From NCBI GenBank assembly GCA_024280195.1, contig JAJRQP010000358.1, positions 1 to 7,066 of the forward strand: 7,066 bases of DNA, given 5' to 3'. The notes under the pieces were generated by a model that was not told the origin of the DNA, did not search any database, and worked only from the letters and a program-made list of their open reading frames with translations. Below, in pieces: positions 1-7,066 of the stretch (its first letter is position 1; every line of letters begins with the position of its first letter). This DNA is from Bacteroidota bacterium (GTDB taxonomy: Bacteria > Bacteroidota > Bacteroidia > Flavobacteriales_D > Crocinitomicaceae). A program made the position numbers and the translations under genes.

Positions 1-2813
1 ATCTGATTGTTGTCCGAGAAATAAAACCGAGAATAAAATGTCTTTTTCATATCCTCTTCTTTTAATTTATTCTCAAAAAGTAATCCCCCCGTTTCTAAGC
101 TAAAGACTTGGACCAAAGAACTACTATAGCTCACAAGCATCGTTTCTTCACTATTTAATTCAATATTAAAACCTTCATGATTAATTGTAGAGATAACCTT
201 CTCACCAGAATTATCACATACTTGTATCATTTTGCCATATTTCTTTAGTAAATACTTCCCTGAAGAAGAATATTCAAATTTTGCTTTAATATTTTTCATG
301 GAATAATTAAACGGAATTCTTCTACTCTCTTTTAGGTTTTGCCAATCGTAACAAATCATTTTATTACTATGAGCAACCGCAATATTTCCATTTATAGGGT
401 TGAATTTTATGTTTCGATTAACAATCGTGAATTCAGAAAAACGAAGTGGCTTAAATGTTTTCAAGTCAACCGTCTCCATTTGTCCATTTGAATAAGACAG
501 TAGTAAAGTTTTCTGAAACTTGTTTACGCTAATACTTTCTACATGATCCCGGATTTGTTTGCCTGTAAATTTATCCTTTGATCTCCAAATTACTTTTTTA
601 TACTTTGGGTCTTTTAGTTTGTGAAGAGTTACTGAGAAATTAGCATCCCGTTTATCAATGTTGTTATAAACGACAACCTCATCATTGGATAGAAAACGTG
701 CATAATATGTTTTAGGAAAGAATTGAATCTGTTCTCCATTCAACAAGTTAAAAACAGAAGCTCCCTCTTTGCCTTCAATAATAATTTTTGTTTTATCAGG
801 AGATAGGTAAACTTTTTGTTTAACATACATGTTGTTATTTAACTCATTTTCGTTTTTAATTTTTTCGACCACTTTAAAGTTTCTCAAATTAATTTTAGTA
901 ATTCCACCAATCCCTTGGGTGTACAAAAACCTATTTATGGTATCGCAAGCCATTCCAAAAATGTTACCTGTGTTGAATTTCCCGTTGAATAAATAACCAC
1001 TATTCAAATTCAAAACCCACAACAAATTAGGCTGAATATCTGATAAAATAATTTGTGTTTCACTCATCTTTTGAGCGATATTAAACTGATTTTTATACTT
1101 ATAACTTGATGGAATTTTAAATTCTCTTTTGATTTCAAGATTTCTCGCATCAAGAAGGAATAATCTTGTCGAACCAAATGCAAAAACTTCTTCGTCATTT
1201 TTTCCAACGAATAAAACATCTGTAACATCATCCATAAACGTCTCAACTGTCGATACTAAATTTCTCGTATCCCAAATTTTAATATTACCGTTTAAATCAC
1301 ACGATAAAATTCTGCGTCCATTTTTGCTATATTGAGCACTAGTCGTTACCCCATTGTGATGATTCGTTATTAATATTTTTTGCTTTGGATTCAATATTTC
1401 AGATAGTTCATCTCCAAATCTCACTACTTTATTCTCTTTTGAGAAGCTAACCTTAATCGATTGCTTATTAATTTCAATCCCTTTTATCGGAGAATAGAAC
1501 AGCTTGTGCTTTATTAATTCTCCGTTCTTTCTAAATACATAAAGAGAATATTTTGTCGCAACAGCAACAGTTTCATCTGCTGCTTCAATGTAACGTGTAT
1601 TACCATCAATGCCCCTAAAAACCTGACCATAAGAAGCTTGTTTTATATTATAAACTACTACTCTCCCTGTCCCACCAACATAAGCCGATTCTTTATCAAT
1701 GATTTTTATCGCTGTAATAGCAGAACCTAAAACTGGATGCTTTCCATTGAAAATTAAATCGCCTTTTAAGGTTCCATAAGCATCAACTCCATTATATGAG
1801 TTGTGAGAAACATAAGAAGAATCACAAAACAAGCGTTGAATGTCTTTTGAAACAACTGTATCTGAAATTTCGTCAATGTGAATAGAAGATAAAGTAAAGC
1901 CATTTAAATTAGTTGTTGACACTTGATCATTCTCCCAATAAACAATTTTGCCATTCTTGGCATCAAAACCATCAAGAGAATTGTCTAATTTGAAATCTGT
2001 AAAATCTCCTTTGTCGTTAAAAAAGAAACGCAATCCTCCCCAATGTTTTTCAAAAATACCTTTTGGTTGTTTTAAATAAACGGTATTATTTTCTTCGCTA
2101 AGAAAACCTCCATCATCATTTGAATAAAACAGTTCTTTCTCTAAATTGATAGTGTTTTCTTTAATAGAATACCATTTAATTTTACCGGCTCCACCAATTG
2201 AAAAGTGCGTCCTATTTTCATTTACTGTTAATTGATCTCTGTATCTAATTTTACAAATCGTTGCTATTTTTGAAGAGTTAGTATTGTAACTTAACAACTT
2301 TTCATTTTCTTTATCTAACAAGAGAATTTCTCCATTGCTTAATAGAAAATACTGTGATAGCCTAAAATCAATTGTTTTGGATGAGACTATTTCACCTGTT
2401 TCTAAACTGATTGTGTAAATGACACGTTTAGAGACTAAAACAAGTTGATTGTTGAATAAGTCCGTTGGTTTATGGCTCTCATAATAATAGCCAATTGCAT
2501 TATTCGTTACTTCAGGTAGAGTAATTGTTCTGAGAATGTTCCCCGTGGATAAATTATAAAATTGAAATCTATTTCTTGAGATTGAAATCAATTCATTTTT
2601 TAATTCATTTATCTCATATGAAATAGCATTACTGTCTTGTTCAAAGTTGACCAATAATTTTCCCGTTTCTGTTTGTCTTCTTTGTAAAAAGCCTTTGTCT
2701 GTTGAGAGAATGTAAGAGTTTCCATCTGAAAGAAGTTCGCATTTAGAGACTTGGTCCTGTGAGAAAGAGGGAAATGAAAATAAAAACGATATAAAAACGA
2801 TCAACCCTTTCAT
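1..2813 (-). CDS. Exported propeller-rich (WD40/PQQ-like) protein, N-terminal part (runs off left edge)
   Basis: The ATG at 2813-2811 opens a frame with no stop to the window edge, giving 937 visible residues; the end lies beyond base 1. Residues 1-18 form a signal peptide (MKGLIVFISFLFSFPSFS, then QDQ), so export from the cytoplasm is predicted, without a lipobox. The rest is a long run of beta-propeller blades with endings such as NGEILLLDKENEK, GAGKIKWYSI, NGKIVYWEND, GTGRVVVYNI and SSLVQVFSLETGG. One blade is a textbook WD40 repeat at residues 485-515 (HHNGVTTSAQYSKNGRRILS, then NGNIKIWD). The length suggests two or more propellers in tandem. No caspase motif, and no copy of the neighbour's HPSGFFD linker, appears in the visible part; either could lie past the edge. 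It overlaps the caspase gene by 4 bases. The function is not recognised; a co-sensor, a partner or a second WD40-caspase paralogue are the leading options. Confidence 0.9.
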   Translation of the reverse strand, partial: MKGLIVFISFLFSFPSFSQDQVSKCELLSDGNSYILSTDKGFLQRRQTETGKLLVNFEQDSNAISYEINELKNELISISRNRFQFYNLSTGNILRTITLPEVTNNAIGYYYESHKPTDLFNNQLVLVSKRVIYTISLETGEIVSSKTIDFRLSQYFLLSNGEILLLDKENEKLLSYNTNSSKIATICKIRYRDQLTVNENRTHFSIGGAGKIKWYSIKENTINLEKELFYSNDDGGFLSEENNTVYLKQPKGIFEKHWGGLRFFFNDKGDFTDFKLDNSLDGFDAKNGKIVYWENDQVSTTNLNGFTLSSIHIDEISDTVVSKDIQRLFCDSSYVSHNSYNGVDAYGTLKGDLIFNGKHPVLGSAITAIKIIDKESAYVGGTGRVVVYNIKQASYGQVFRGIDGNTRYIEAADETVAVATKYSLYVFRKNGELIKHKLFYSPIKGIEINKQSIKVSFSKENKVVRFGDELSEILNPKQKILITNHHNGVTTSAQYSKNGRRILSCDLNGNIKIWDTRNLVSTVETFMDDVTDVLFVGKNDEEVFAFGSTRLFLLDARNLEIKREFKIPSSYKYKNQFNIAQKMSETQIILSDIQPNLLWVLNLNSGYLFNGKFNTGNIFGMACDTINRFLYTQGIGGITKINLRNFKVVEKIKNENELNNNMYVKQKVYLSPDKTKIIIEGKEGASVFNLLNGEQIQFFPKTYYARFLSNDEVVVYNNIDKRDANFSVTLHKLKDPKYKKVIWRSKDKFTGKQIRDHVESISVNKFQKTLLLSYSNGQMETVDLKTFKPLRFSEFTIVNRNIKFNPINGNIAVAHSNKMICYDWQNLKESRRIPFNYSMKNIKAKFEYSSSGKYLLKKYGKMIQVCDNSGEKVISTINHEGFNIELNSEETMLVSYSSSLVQVFSLETGGLLFENKLKEEDMKKTFYSRFYFSDNNQ

Positions 2814-2820
2814 TCCACCT
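2810..2820 (-). promoter_or_regulatory. ATGA stop-start overlap with adjacent purine-rich AGGTGG
   Basis: On the minus strand the caspase gene ends in TGA (2812-2810) and the next gene begins with ATG (2813-2811), giving the 4-base ATGA overlap typical of translational coupling. AGGTGG (2820-2815) lies directly upstream but only 1 base from the ATG, too close for a standard Shine-Dalgarno. Re-initiation by ribosomes finishing the caspase gene is therefore the more likely route. The overlap also supports this ATG as the true start, since the signal peptide follows at once. Confidence 0.6.
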
Positions 2821-5800
2821 GTTTTAAAATTTCATCAATCAACTCCTCTTTAGAGTTCGCCTCCAAGTCAACCTTCTCCAATTCCTCTCCACATCTAATT
2901 TTCAGAGTAATTTTAATCATACCTTTTTCTTGAGAATACCCTCCACTAATCTTACATGCATTCGGATATTTCTTCGCATCGAAATAAACGATATTACTCT
3001 CCACTCCTTTTGAAGAAATAGCAATTAACTGCTCATCTAATAAATCTGACAAACCTAAAACATCTTCGAATTCTTCAGAATCAACAAGGTTAGACCTCAC
3101 AAACACTTTCTTAGGACTAGCCAATGGAATTACTTTTTTATCCTCATCGTTTAAAATACCAATATCAAATGACCCTCCTTTTGGAGCAAGTAGTTGCGGT
3201 TGCTGAATACCTCCAACTCCCTTTGCTAATACAGGAACACGTTCTCTTGCATGTTGCATCATTAAGTCAACATCAATAGAACCATCGGAACGTAAAGCGG
3301 CTCCTTTCATTGCTTCGAGAATAGAATAGGTAAGTAAACCTTGTCCATATTGACTGGCTTCATAACTTACCGCATCTGCTGTACAGCCGGAAATGATATA
3401 CATTCCTGTACGGTCTTTCATTCTGTCAATGGCCTTAATTTGAGAAGCTTCAACATCTCGTGAGGCAATTAAATTGTCTACTGCTTTACCAGATCCACAA
3501 GCATCGATTATCATAACTTGCTTTAATGCTGCAATGGATTTAAGCAGCTCTACCCATTCTGCCGTAGAGATAGTATTGTTTTTTCGGATAACGGGATCAG
3601 CATAAGCATGTTTGTTGGCTGCTGTTGCGTCTGAAGTCAAAAAGTAAAAGTCTCCTTGGTCACCTCCCCAAGTTACTCCATGACCACTAAGATAAATGAC
3701 AATAACATCTTCTGGGTTTGCTTTCTTACTGATGTTTTCAAAAATAACTTTGATGTTTTCTTTGGTGGGTTTTTTATCTCCACCGGAGGTTATTGAATAA
3801 ACATAGGTTCTGTCTTCACCGAAAAGGTTTTCTGCACCCATTTGCAAAGAAGTAGAAATAGCATCTGCATCTGGAACGGGGTATTTTAAGTTGATGCGAG
3901 AATTGGCATATTCCCCAACTCCGATTACCACTCCAAAAAACTGTGGTTTGCTCGTTGATTTCTCGATGTAGGTGCTGAACAACTCTCCTCTACCCTGCAC
4001 AAAACCATCTGCAGAAGAAGCTTTGACGACAATTTCATTCTCGCCGTTTACTAAAAATGGATGATCTTTGATAGAATACAAAATTGTTTGCTCGGCTTGG
4101 GAGGTGTCTAAATCATTCCCTCTCGCATCATTGATTACTTCTTTGCCGTTAATGAAAATAGCCACTTTACCGTAACCACCATCTCGTTTAGTGAGGTTGA
4201 TTGGAAGTTGACCGTTTTTGAGCTCTCCGAAATTAACTTTAGGTTGGAGCTTGAGTTCTTGCATACCTCGAACATCTGGAAGTTTTTCTCCTTTCATTAC
4301 TTTCTCCCATAGACCAGGTAGCCAATATCGGTCTTTAAGTTGGGAGAATTCGATGATTTCGAGCCCTTTGGTCCAGTACATAAGCTCCATGGCTTCAGGT
4401 GAAGCGTCGAAGAAACCTGAAGGATGAATGTGAACCCATTTGTTAGGCTCGTTATTAATAATATATAAGTCCATATTAAATGGAGAAAGCTCAGAATAAA
4501 TTGTATGAATACCGTTTGTAGAAAACTTTGTTCGATAACTAGACTCGACAATTGAATCTAATCTATTTATATAAGGCTCATTATGATTAGAAATTAGATT
4601 ATTCAAACGAAATGTTTTAAATTCTAAGGGAACTGTATAATAAAGTGAAGAACTTATTCCATCAAACTCTTCTTGCACTTCAATTACTAAAATATTTTCA
4701 TTTGAGTCATGAACCATATTAACAATTGAGTAGTACTCTTCAAAAGAATCAATAGAATTCAAGTCAAGTATTCCTTTCTTATTTTCAATAAAATCAAAAA
4801 GAAAAATCTCATTATCAGTATTCCCAACTATTCTCTCATTCCCCAACTCTAATCCAATTGACAACCATTGAGTTGACTCAAAACTAACACTTGAATTAAG
4901 TTCATTTCGTTCAATGTCAAATTGATAAATAAACTCTTCGGATGAAATATATAAAAATTTGGAATCCTTTGATAATTTAATGTTTTTAACCTCAAAATCC
5001 AATTGGAATATCGATTTAAATTTACCATTTTCGATATTCCAAAAAATTAAATTATTCCTATTATAAACAGTAACAATTATTTCATCACTTACTTCCCATA
5101 CGTAGGAATTAATACCAACAGCACCGCTAAGTTTTCCGCCACTTTTTGTCTGTACATCTATAAAAGCTAAATCTCCCATACTAGACAAGAAAAAAAGAGA
5201 GTCAACCTGATCAAAGTATGCTTGATCGATCGCTTCTTTCTTATCTAAGACTGTTTCAAAATGTCCTGAAACAGGATCAATTTGTTCTATGAATATCGAA
5301 TCATTTCTATATATCAATATTTTATTTAAACTTGTTGACTCAATTAGCTCATATTTTTCACGAGGCAATTGCCAAACTACTTTATTCTGTGTAAGATCTA
5401 AACATGAAATCTCTTCTTTTGCGAATAGAATTAATATTTTTTCAGAAATCATCTGTATTCTATTTAAATCAGACTCCCAATTCTCAATTGGAATTGCCTT
5501 CAGGCTGTCTCTATTTTCTAAGTCATAAACTAAAAAATTGTCATATCCCGGAATTGTAATCAGTTTAGAATCATTCGAAAAATTGGTTTGGCAATACGGT
5601 CTTTCTCCGTCGCTAAAAATTTCAATTACTTTTAATAAATTCAAATCCCATAGAATTGTTCTATGATAACCTTGTGAAATCATAAATTTCTGATCATTTG
5701 AAATAGCAATGTCAATTATATGATCATAGTTCTCTATCGAATGAATCCCCTTGTAAAAAGGAATACTGTGTTCTTTTAATCGAACCACTTCTTTTTTACT

Positions 5801-6208
5801 CTTTAAATCAATTATTATCACTTCCGCTGCATTTGTGCCAACCACAGCAATTGATTTGTCCATTGATACCTTAATAACCTCTATTATTCCTTTGGTGTCA
5901 AAATGTATTGAGTTATCATTTTCGACATCTATGATAAAAAAACCGTTATTCCAGGTACCTATTATAATATTTGTTTCATTTATAAAGTCCGCGCTTACAT
6001 ATGTATAAGCATCATAGTATTTAGCTACAGAACCATCATTTTTTTTGGACAGAATAATTAATTCTCTTGAAGTTGAGAGAAGATAATCATCATTGGAATC
6101 AAATTGAATCACTTCACTAGTATGCCCCACTGGCAAACCCAACTTCACCTCCTGGCCAAAAGCAAAAGCACTCCAAAAAACTACGATTAATACAACTATT
6201 CCTCTCAT
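2810..6208 (-). CDS. Exported WD40 beta-propeller / caspase-family (peptidase C14) protein
   Basis: This complete 1132-residue protein is a predicted exported cysteine protease with a sensor propeller. Residues 1-18 form a signal peptide (MRGIVVLIVVFWSAFAFG, then QE) with no lipobox Cys. Residues about 28-585 are WD40-like blades, opening with GHTSEV and including TILWDLN (W187-D188) and LIFWNIENG. Residues 591-650 are a linker (HPSGFFDASPEAMELMYW, then LPGLWEKVMKGEKLP), and about 655-750 form an Ig-like beta domain (VAIFINGKEV). Residues about 755-1012 are the caspase domain: LKYPVPDADAI (D780), catalytic His843 in YLSGHG, catalytic Cys904 in IDACGSG, then SYE and QQPQLL. The dyad is intact, so activity is likely; Arg/Lys specificity is inferred from prokaryotic caspase relatives. 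Residues 1034-1132 form an extra domain. The ATG lies 3 bases after the TPR stop, with only a weak purine tract (GAAGATAG) upstream. The propeller part is clearly more AT-rich than the rest. The substrate is unknown. Confidence 0.95.
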   Translation of the reverse strand: MRGIVVLIVVFWSAFAFGQEVKLGLPVGHTSEVIQFDSNDDYLLSTSRELIILSKKNDGSVAKYYDAYTYVSADFINETNIIIGTWNNGFFIIDVENDNSIHFDTKGIIEVIKVSMDKSIAVVGTNAAEVIIIDLKSKKEVVRLKEHSIPFYKGIHSIENYDHIIDIAISNDQKFMISQGYHRTILWDLNLLKVIEIFSDGERPYCQTNFSNDSKLITIPGYDNFLVYDLENRDSLKAIPIENWESDLNRIQMISEKILILFAKEEISCLDLTQNKVVWQLPREKYELIESTSLNKILIYRNDSIFIEQIDPVSGHFETVLDKKEAIDQAYFDQVDSLFFLSSMGDLAFIDVQTKSGGKLSGAVGINSYVWEVSDEIIVTVYNRNNLIFWNIENGKFKSIFQLDFEVKNIKLSKDSKFLYISSEEFIYQFDIERNELNSSVSFESTQWLSIGLELGNERIVGNTDNEIFLFDFIENKKGILDLNSIDSFEEYYSIVNMVHDSNENILVIEVQEEFDGISSSLYYTVPLEFKTFRLNNLISNHNEPYINRLDSIVESSYRTKFSTNGIHTIYSELSPFNMDLYIINNEPNKWVHIHPSGFFDASPEAMELMYWTKGLEIIEFSQLKDRYWLPGLWEKVMKGEKLPDVRGMQELKLQPKVNFGELKNGQLPINLTKRDGGYGKVAIFINGKEVINDARGNDLDTSQAEQTILYSIKDHPFLVNGENEIVVKASSADGFVQGRGELFSTYIEKSTSKPQFFGVVIGVGEYANSRINLKYPVPDADAISTSLQMGAENLFGEDRTYVYSITSGGDKKPTKENIKVIFENISKKANPEDVIVIYLSGHGVTWGGDQGDFYFLTSDATAANKHAYADPVIRKNNTISTAEWVELLKSIAALKQVMIIDACGSGKAVDNLIASRDVEASQIKAIDRMKDRTGMYIISGCTADAVSYEASQYGQGLLTYSILEAMKGAALRSDGSIDVDLMMQHARERVPVLAKGVGGIQQPQLLAPKGGSFDIGILNDEDKKVIPLASPKKVFVRSNLVDSEEFEDVLGLSDLLDEQLIAISSKGVESNIVYFDAKKYPNACKISGGYSQEKGMIKITLKIRCGEELEKVDLEANSKEELIDEILKQVE
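2813..3109 (-). other. C-terminal extra domain of the caspase protein, TolB-N-like pattern
   Basis: Residues 1034-1132 follow the caspase domain and look like a compact alpha/beta unit: KVFVRSN, an acidic helix (EEFEDVLGLSDLLDEQLIAI), VYFDAKKYPNACKISGGY, GMIKITLKI and a final helix SKEELIDEILKQV. The order of ISGxY, a beta hairpin and an 'LxDEIxxxV' helix resembles TolB N-terminal-like domains. This is pattern matching by eye and is not certain. Two cysteines (C1085, C1106) could form a disulfide if the protein is exported. Confidence 0.45.
3173..3946 (-). other. Caspase-like catalytic domain (peptidase C14)
   Basis: Residues about 755-1012 of the WD40-caspase protein. The core strand FFGVVIGVGEY is followed by LKYPVPDADAI. 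Then comes the His strand DVIVIYLSGHG (His843, codon 3682-3680) and the Cys strand QVMIIDACGSG (Cys904, codon 3499-3497). A charged loop, MYIISGC, SYE and the closing QQPQLLAPKGG complete it. This order and spacing match the p20/p10 layout of prokaryotic caspase homologues. D780 and D902 are candidate acidic S1-pocket residues, which would favour a basic P1 residue. CHAT-type proteases are a related alternative, but the motifs fit C14 better. Confidence 0.9.
4441..6110 (-). other. AT-rich segment encoding the beta-propeller of the caspase protein
   Basis: This part of the caspase gene encodes roughly residues 33-590, the WD40 propeller. Hand counts on 60-base lines give about 20-32% GC here (20% at 4561-4620, 5041-5100 and 5281-5340). 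The same gene gives 42-48% just outside it (6121-6180, 4261-4320, 3661-3720, 3181-3240). The edges coincide with the end of the signal-peptide segment and with the start of the conserved linker. Either an exchanged propeller cassette or faster drift in a weakly constrained sensor domain would fit. Confidence 0.6.
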
Positions 6209-6211
6209 AAT

Positions 6212-7066
6212 CTATCTTCGATTTCTTTCTGCGCCGCCATAACTTCCACCCATTTTCGCAGCTTTCTTTCGCATCTTTTCATAACGTTTTATTGCATCTT
6301 CGTTAAAATCCATCGGGCCTTTACTTCTTCTGAAATTATCTATCCAAACTTGTCCAAGATCAAATTGCGCCATTGCCAAACCTAAATAATTGGGTGCTTC
6401 ATTTCTACTTGCTGACATACCAAACAATCTGTATGCCAAATCTGGGTGGCCTGTTTCTAAATTTATTTTTGCTTTTAATTGATAGTATGTCCTTTGCACT
6501 CCTGGCGAGAAGGCTTGAATGTCTTTGTTGAATTTACGTAGATACTTACTTGCACTTGCGTAGTCGCCTTCTATATACAACACCAAGCCCATGAAATAAG
6601 ACATCTCAAAATTATACGGATCTTGATCAAGAATGATTTTCAACCCCTCTTTTAATCCTTCGTATGCGTGTAATTCTATTCTATATTTTACTTGTTTTTC
6701 TACACGGTTGTAAAAATCAACGCTGTCTTTATAACCTCCACCAATGTTTATCAAGTTCTGAAATTCTCTCAATGCTTCACCAAAACGATTGTCTTCTATG
6801 TGCAACTGGTACAATGCTTTGTATGCATCCGTCTCCAAACTATCCAATTCAATGGCTCGTTCTAATAAAGGGTATAAATCCCTTCTTGCATCAATTTGTC
6901 GGTAGACTTGGTAGCTCAATGCTAAATATTTTGCTGATCTTTTAAAATAAACATCGTGCTTTTTAATTAAAGCATCTGCTTCACGGTTTTTCTTTTCACC
7001 CAAATACATGTATGCGAGCGAACGAATGCTTTTAAAATGATACGGACTTATTTCTATTGCTTTTTG
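6212..7066 (-). CDS. TPR-repeat protein, C-terminal part (start beyond right edge)
   Basis: This is the C-terminal 284 residues of a tetratricopeptide-repeat protein, ending at a TAG at 6214-6212. The frame stays open to the window edge: upstream of the first internal Met (codon 7009-7007) it reads QKAIEISPYHFKSIRSLAY, which is itself TPR-like, so that Met is not the true start. About five to seven helix-pair repeats can be seen, for example around KALYQLHIEDNRFGEALREF, SYFMGLVLYIEGDYASASKY and KAKINLETGHPDLAYRLFGM, with the usual small and aromatic residues of TPRs. The protein ends in a basic, glycine-containing tail (KKAAKMGGSYGGAERNRR). TPR arrays bind protein partners, so a scaffold or adaptor role for the downstream caspase protein is a reasonable inference. 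Its cell location cannot be judged because the N-terminus is missing. The next gene starts 3 bases after its stop, which suggests co-transcription. Confidence 0.9.
   Translation of the reverse strand, partial: QKAIEISPYHFKSIRSLAYMYLGEKKNREADALIKKHDVYFKRSAKYLALSYQVYRQIDARRDLYPLLERAIELDSLETDAYKALYQLHIEDNRFGEALREFQNLINIGGGYKDSVDFYNRVEKQVKYRIELHAYEGLKEGLKIILDQDPYNFEMSYFMGLVLYIEGDYASASKYLRKFNKDIQAFSPGVQRTYYQLKAKINLETGHPDLAYRLFGMSASRNEAPNYLGLAMAQFDLGQVWIDNFRRSKGPMDFNEDAIKRYEKMRKKAAKMGGSYGGAERNRR

Noticed and set aside
1064..1335. Short frames inside the third gene: 60 residues on minus (1064-1246) and 68 on plus (1129-1335)
   Set aside because: Both overlap a continuous propeller-coding frame in another register and carry no family features.
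1..2813. Possibility that the leftmost region is a pseudogene or non-coding
   Set aside because: Reading the minus frame from ATG 2813 codon by codon to base 3 gives no stop and continuous blade-like sequence, so it is an intact gene cut by the window edge.
4218..4551. Short frames within the caspase gene: plus 4218-4427 and minus 4297-4551
   Set aside because: They are out-of-register readings of the linker region, whose own frame gives conserved-looking protein.
5289..5528. Plus-strand frame of 79 residues
   Set aside because: It is antisense to the AT-rich propeller segment, with composition typical of a chance frame and no motif.
2810..6208. Lipoprotein anchor or type IX secretion C-terminal signal on the caspase protein
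   Set aside because: There is no Cys near the signal-peptide cleavage site, and the C-terminus (DEILKQVE) lacks the Gly-rich, basic-ended pattern of type IX sorting domains.
6664..6945. Plus-strand frame of 93 residues with a lipoprotein-like start (MRVILFYILLVFLHGC)
   Set aside because: It lies wholly antisense to the well-supported TPR gene. After the chance hydrophobic stretch the sequence has no recognisable domain, and no promoter or ribosome site is seen.
6212..7009. Start of the TPR gene at the ATG at 7009
   Set aside because: The same frame continues open to base 7066 with TPR-like residues upstream, so this Met is internal.
1..7066. Mobile element, CRISPR array, tRNA, terminator or attachment site
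   Set aside because: No inverted or direct repeat arrays, transposase frames, hairpin-T tract or RNA gene folds were noticed, and coding sequence fills the window.

Overview
The window is a gene-dense, AT-rich stretch with every supported gene on the minus strand. The low GC, heavy use of Ile/Asn/Lys/Phe codons, near absence of Shine-Dalgarno sequences and the protein families (exported WD40-caspase proteins with a TPR neighbour) suggest a Bacteroidota genome, most likely Flavobacteriia-like. This is inference; no rRNA, tRNA or other taxonomic marker is present.

Reading in transcription order (right to left) there are three co-directional genes with essentially no intergenic DNA. (1) 7066-6212 is the C-terminal 284 codons of a TPR-repeat protein whose start lies beyond the right edge. 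(2) After 3 bases comes 6208-2810, a complete 1132-residue exported protein. It has a signal peptide, a large WD40-type beta-propeller, a conserved linker, an Ig-like beta domain, a caspase-family (peptidase C14) domain with intact His843/Cys904, and a C-terminal domain of about 100 residues with a TolB-N-like sequence pattern. (3) Overlapping it by 4 bases (ATGA) is 2813-1, the first 937 codons of a second exported, propeller-rich protein that runs off the left edge with no in-frame stop. The frame was read by hand across its full visible length.

The arrangement looks like one operon. The TPR protein would be a scaffold or adaptor, the WD40-caspase a sensor-protease acting outside the cytoplasm, and the second propeller protein a co-sensor, partner, substrate, or a second caspase protein whose catalytic part lies outside the window. 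No function has been assigned experimentally from this sequence alone. Regulated proteolysis, stress or cell-death control, and conflict or defence roles are all possible.

The main oddities are these: a sharp base-composition boundary inside the caspase gene that matches the propeller edge; an extra C-terminal domain after the caspase; and a very long propeller-only partner. No RNA genes, mobile elements, CRISPR arrays, promoters or terminators were seen, and there is no gene-free stretch longer than 3 bases.
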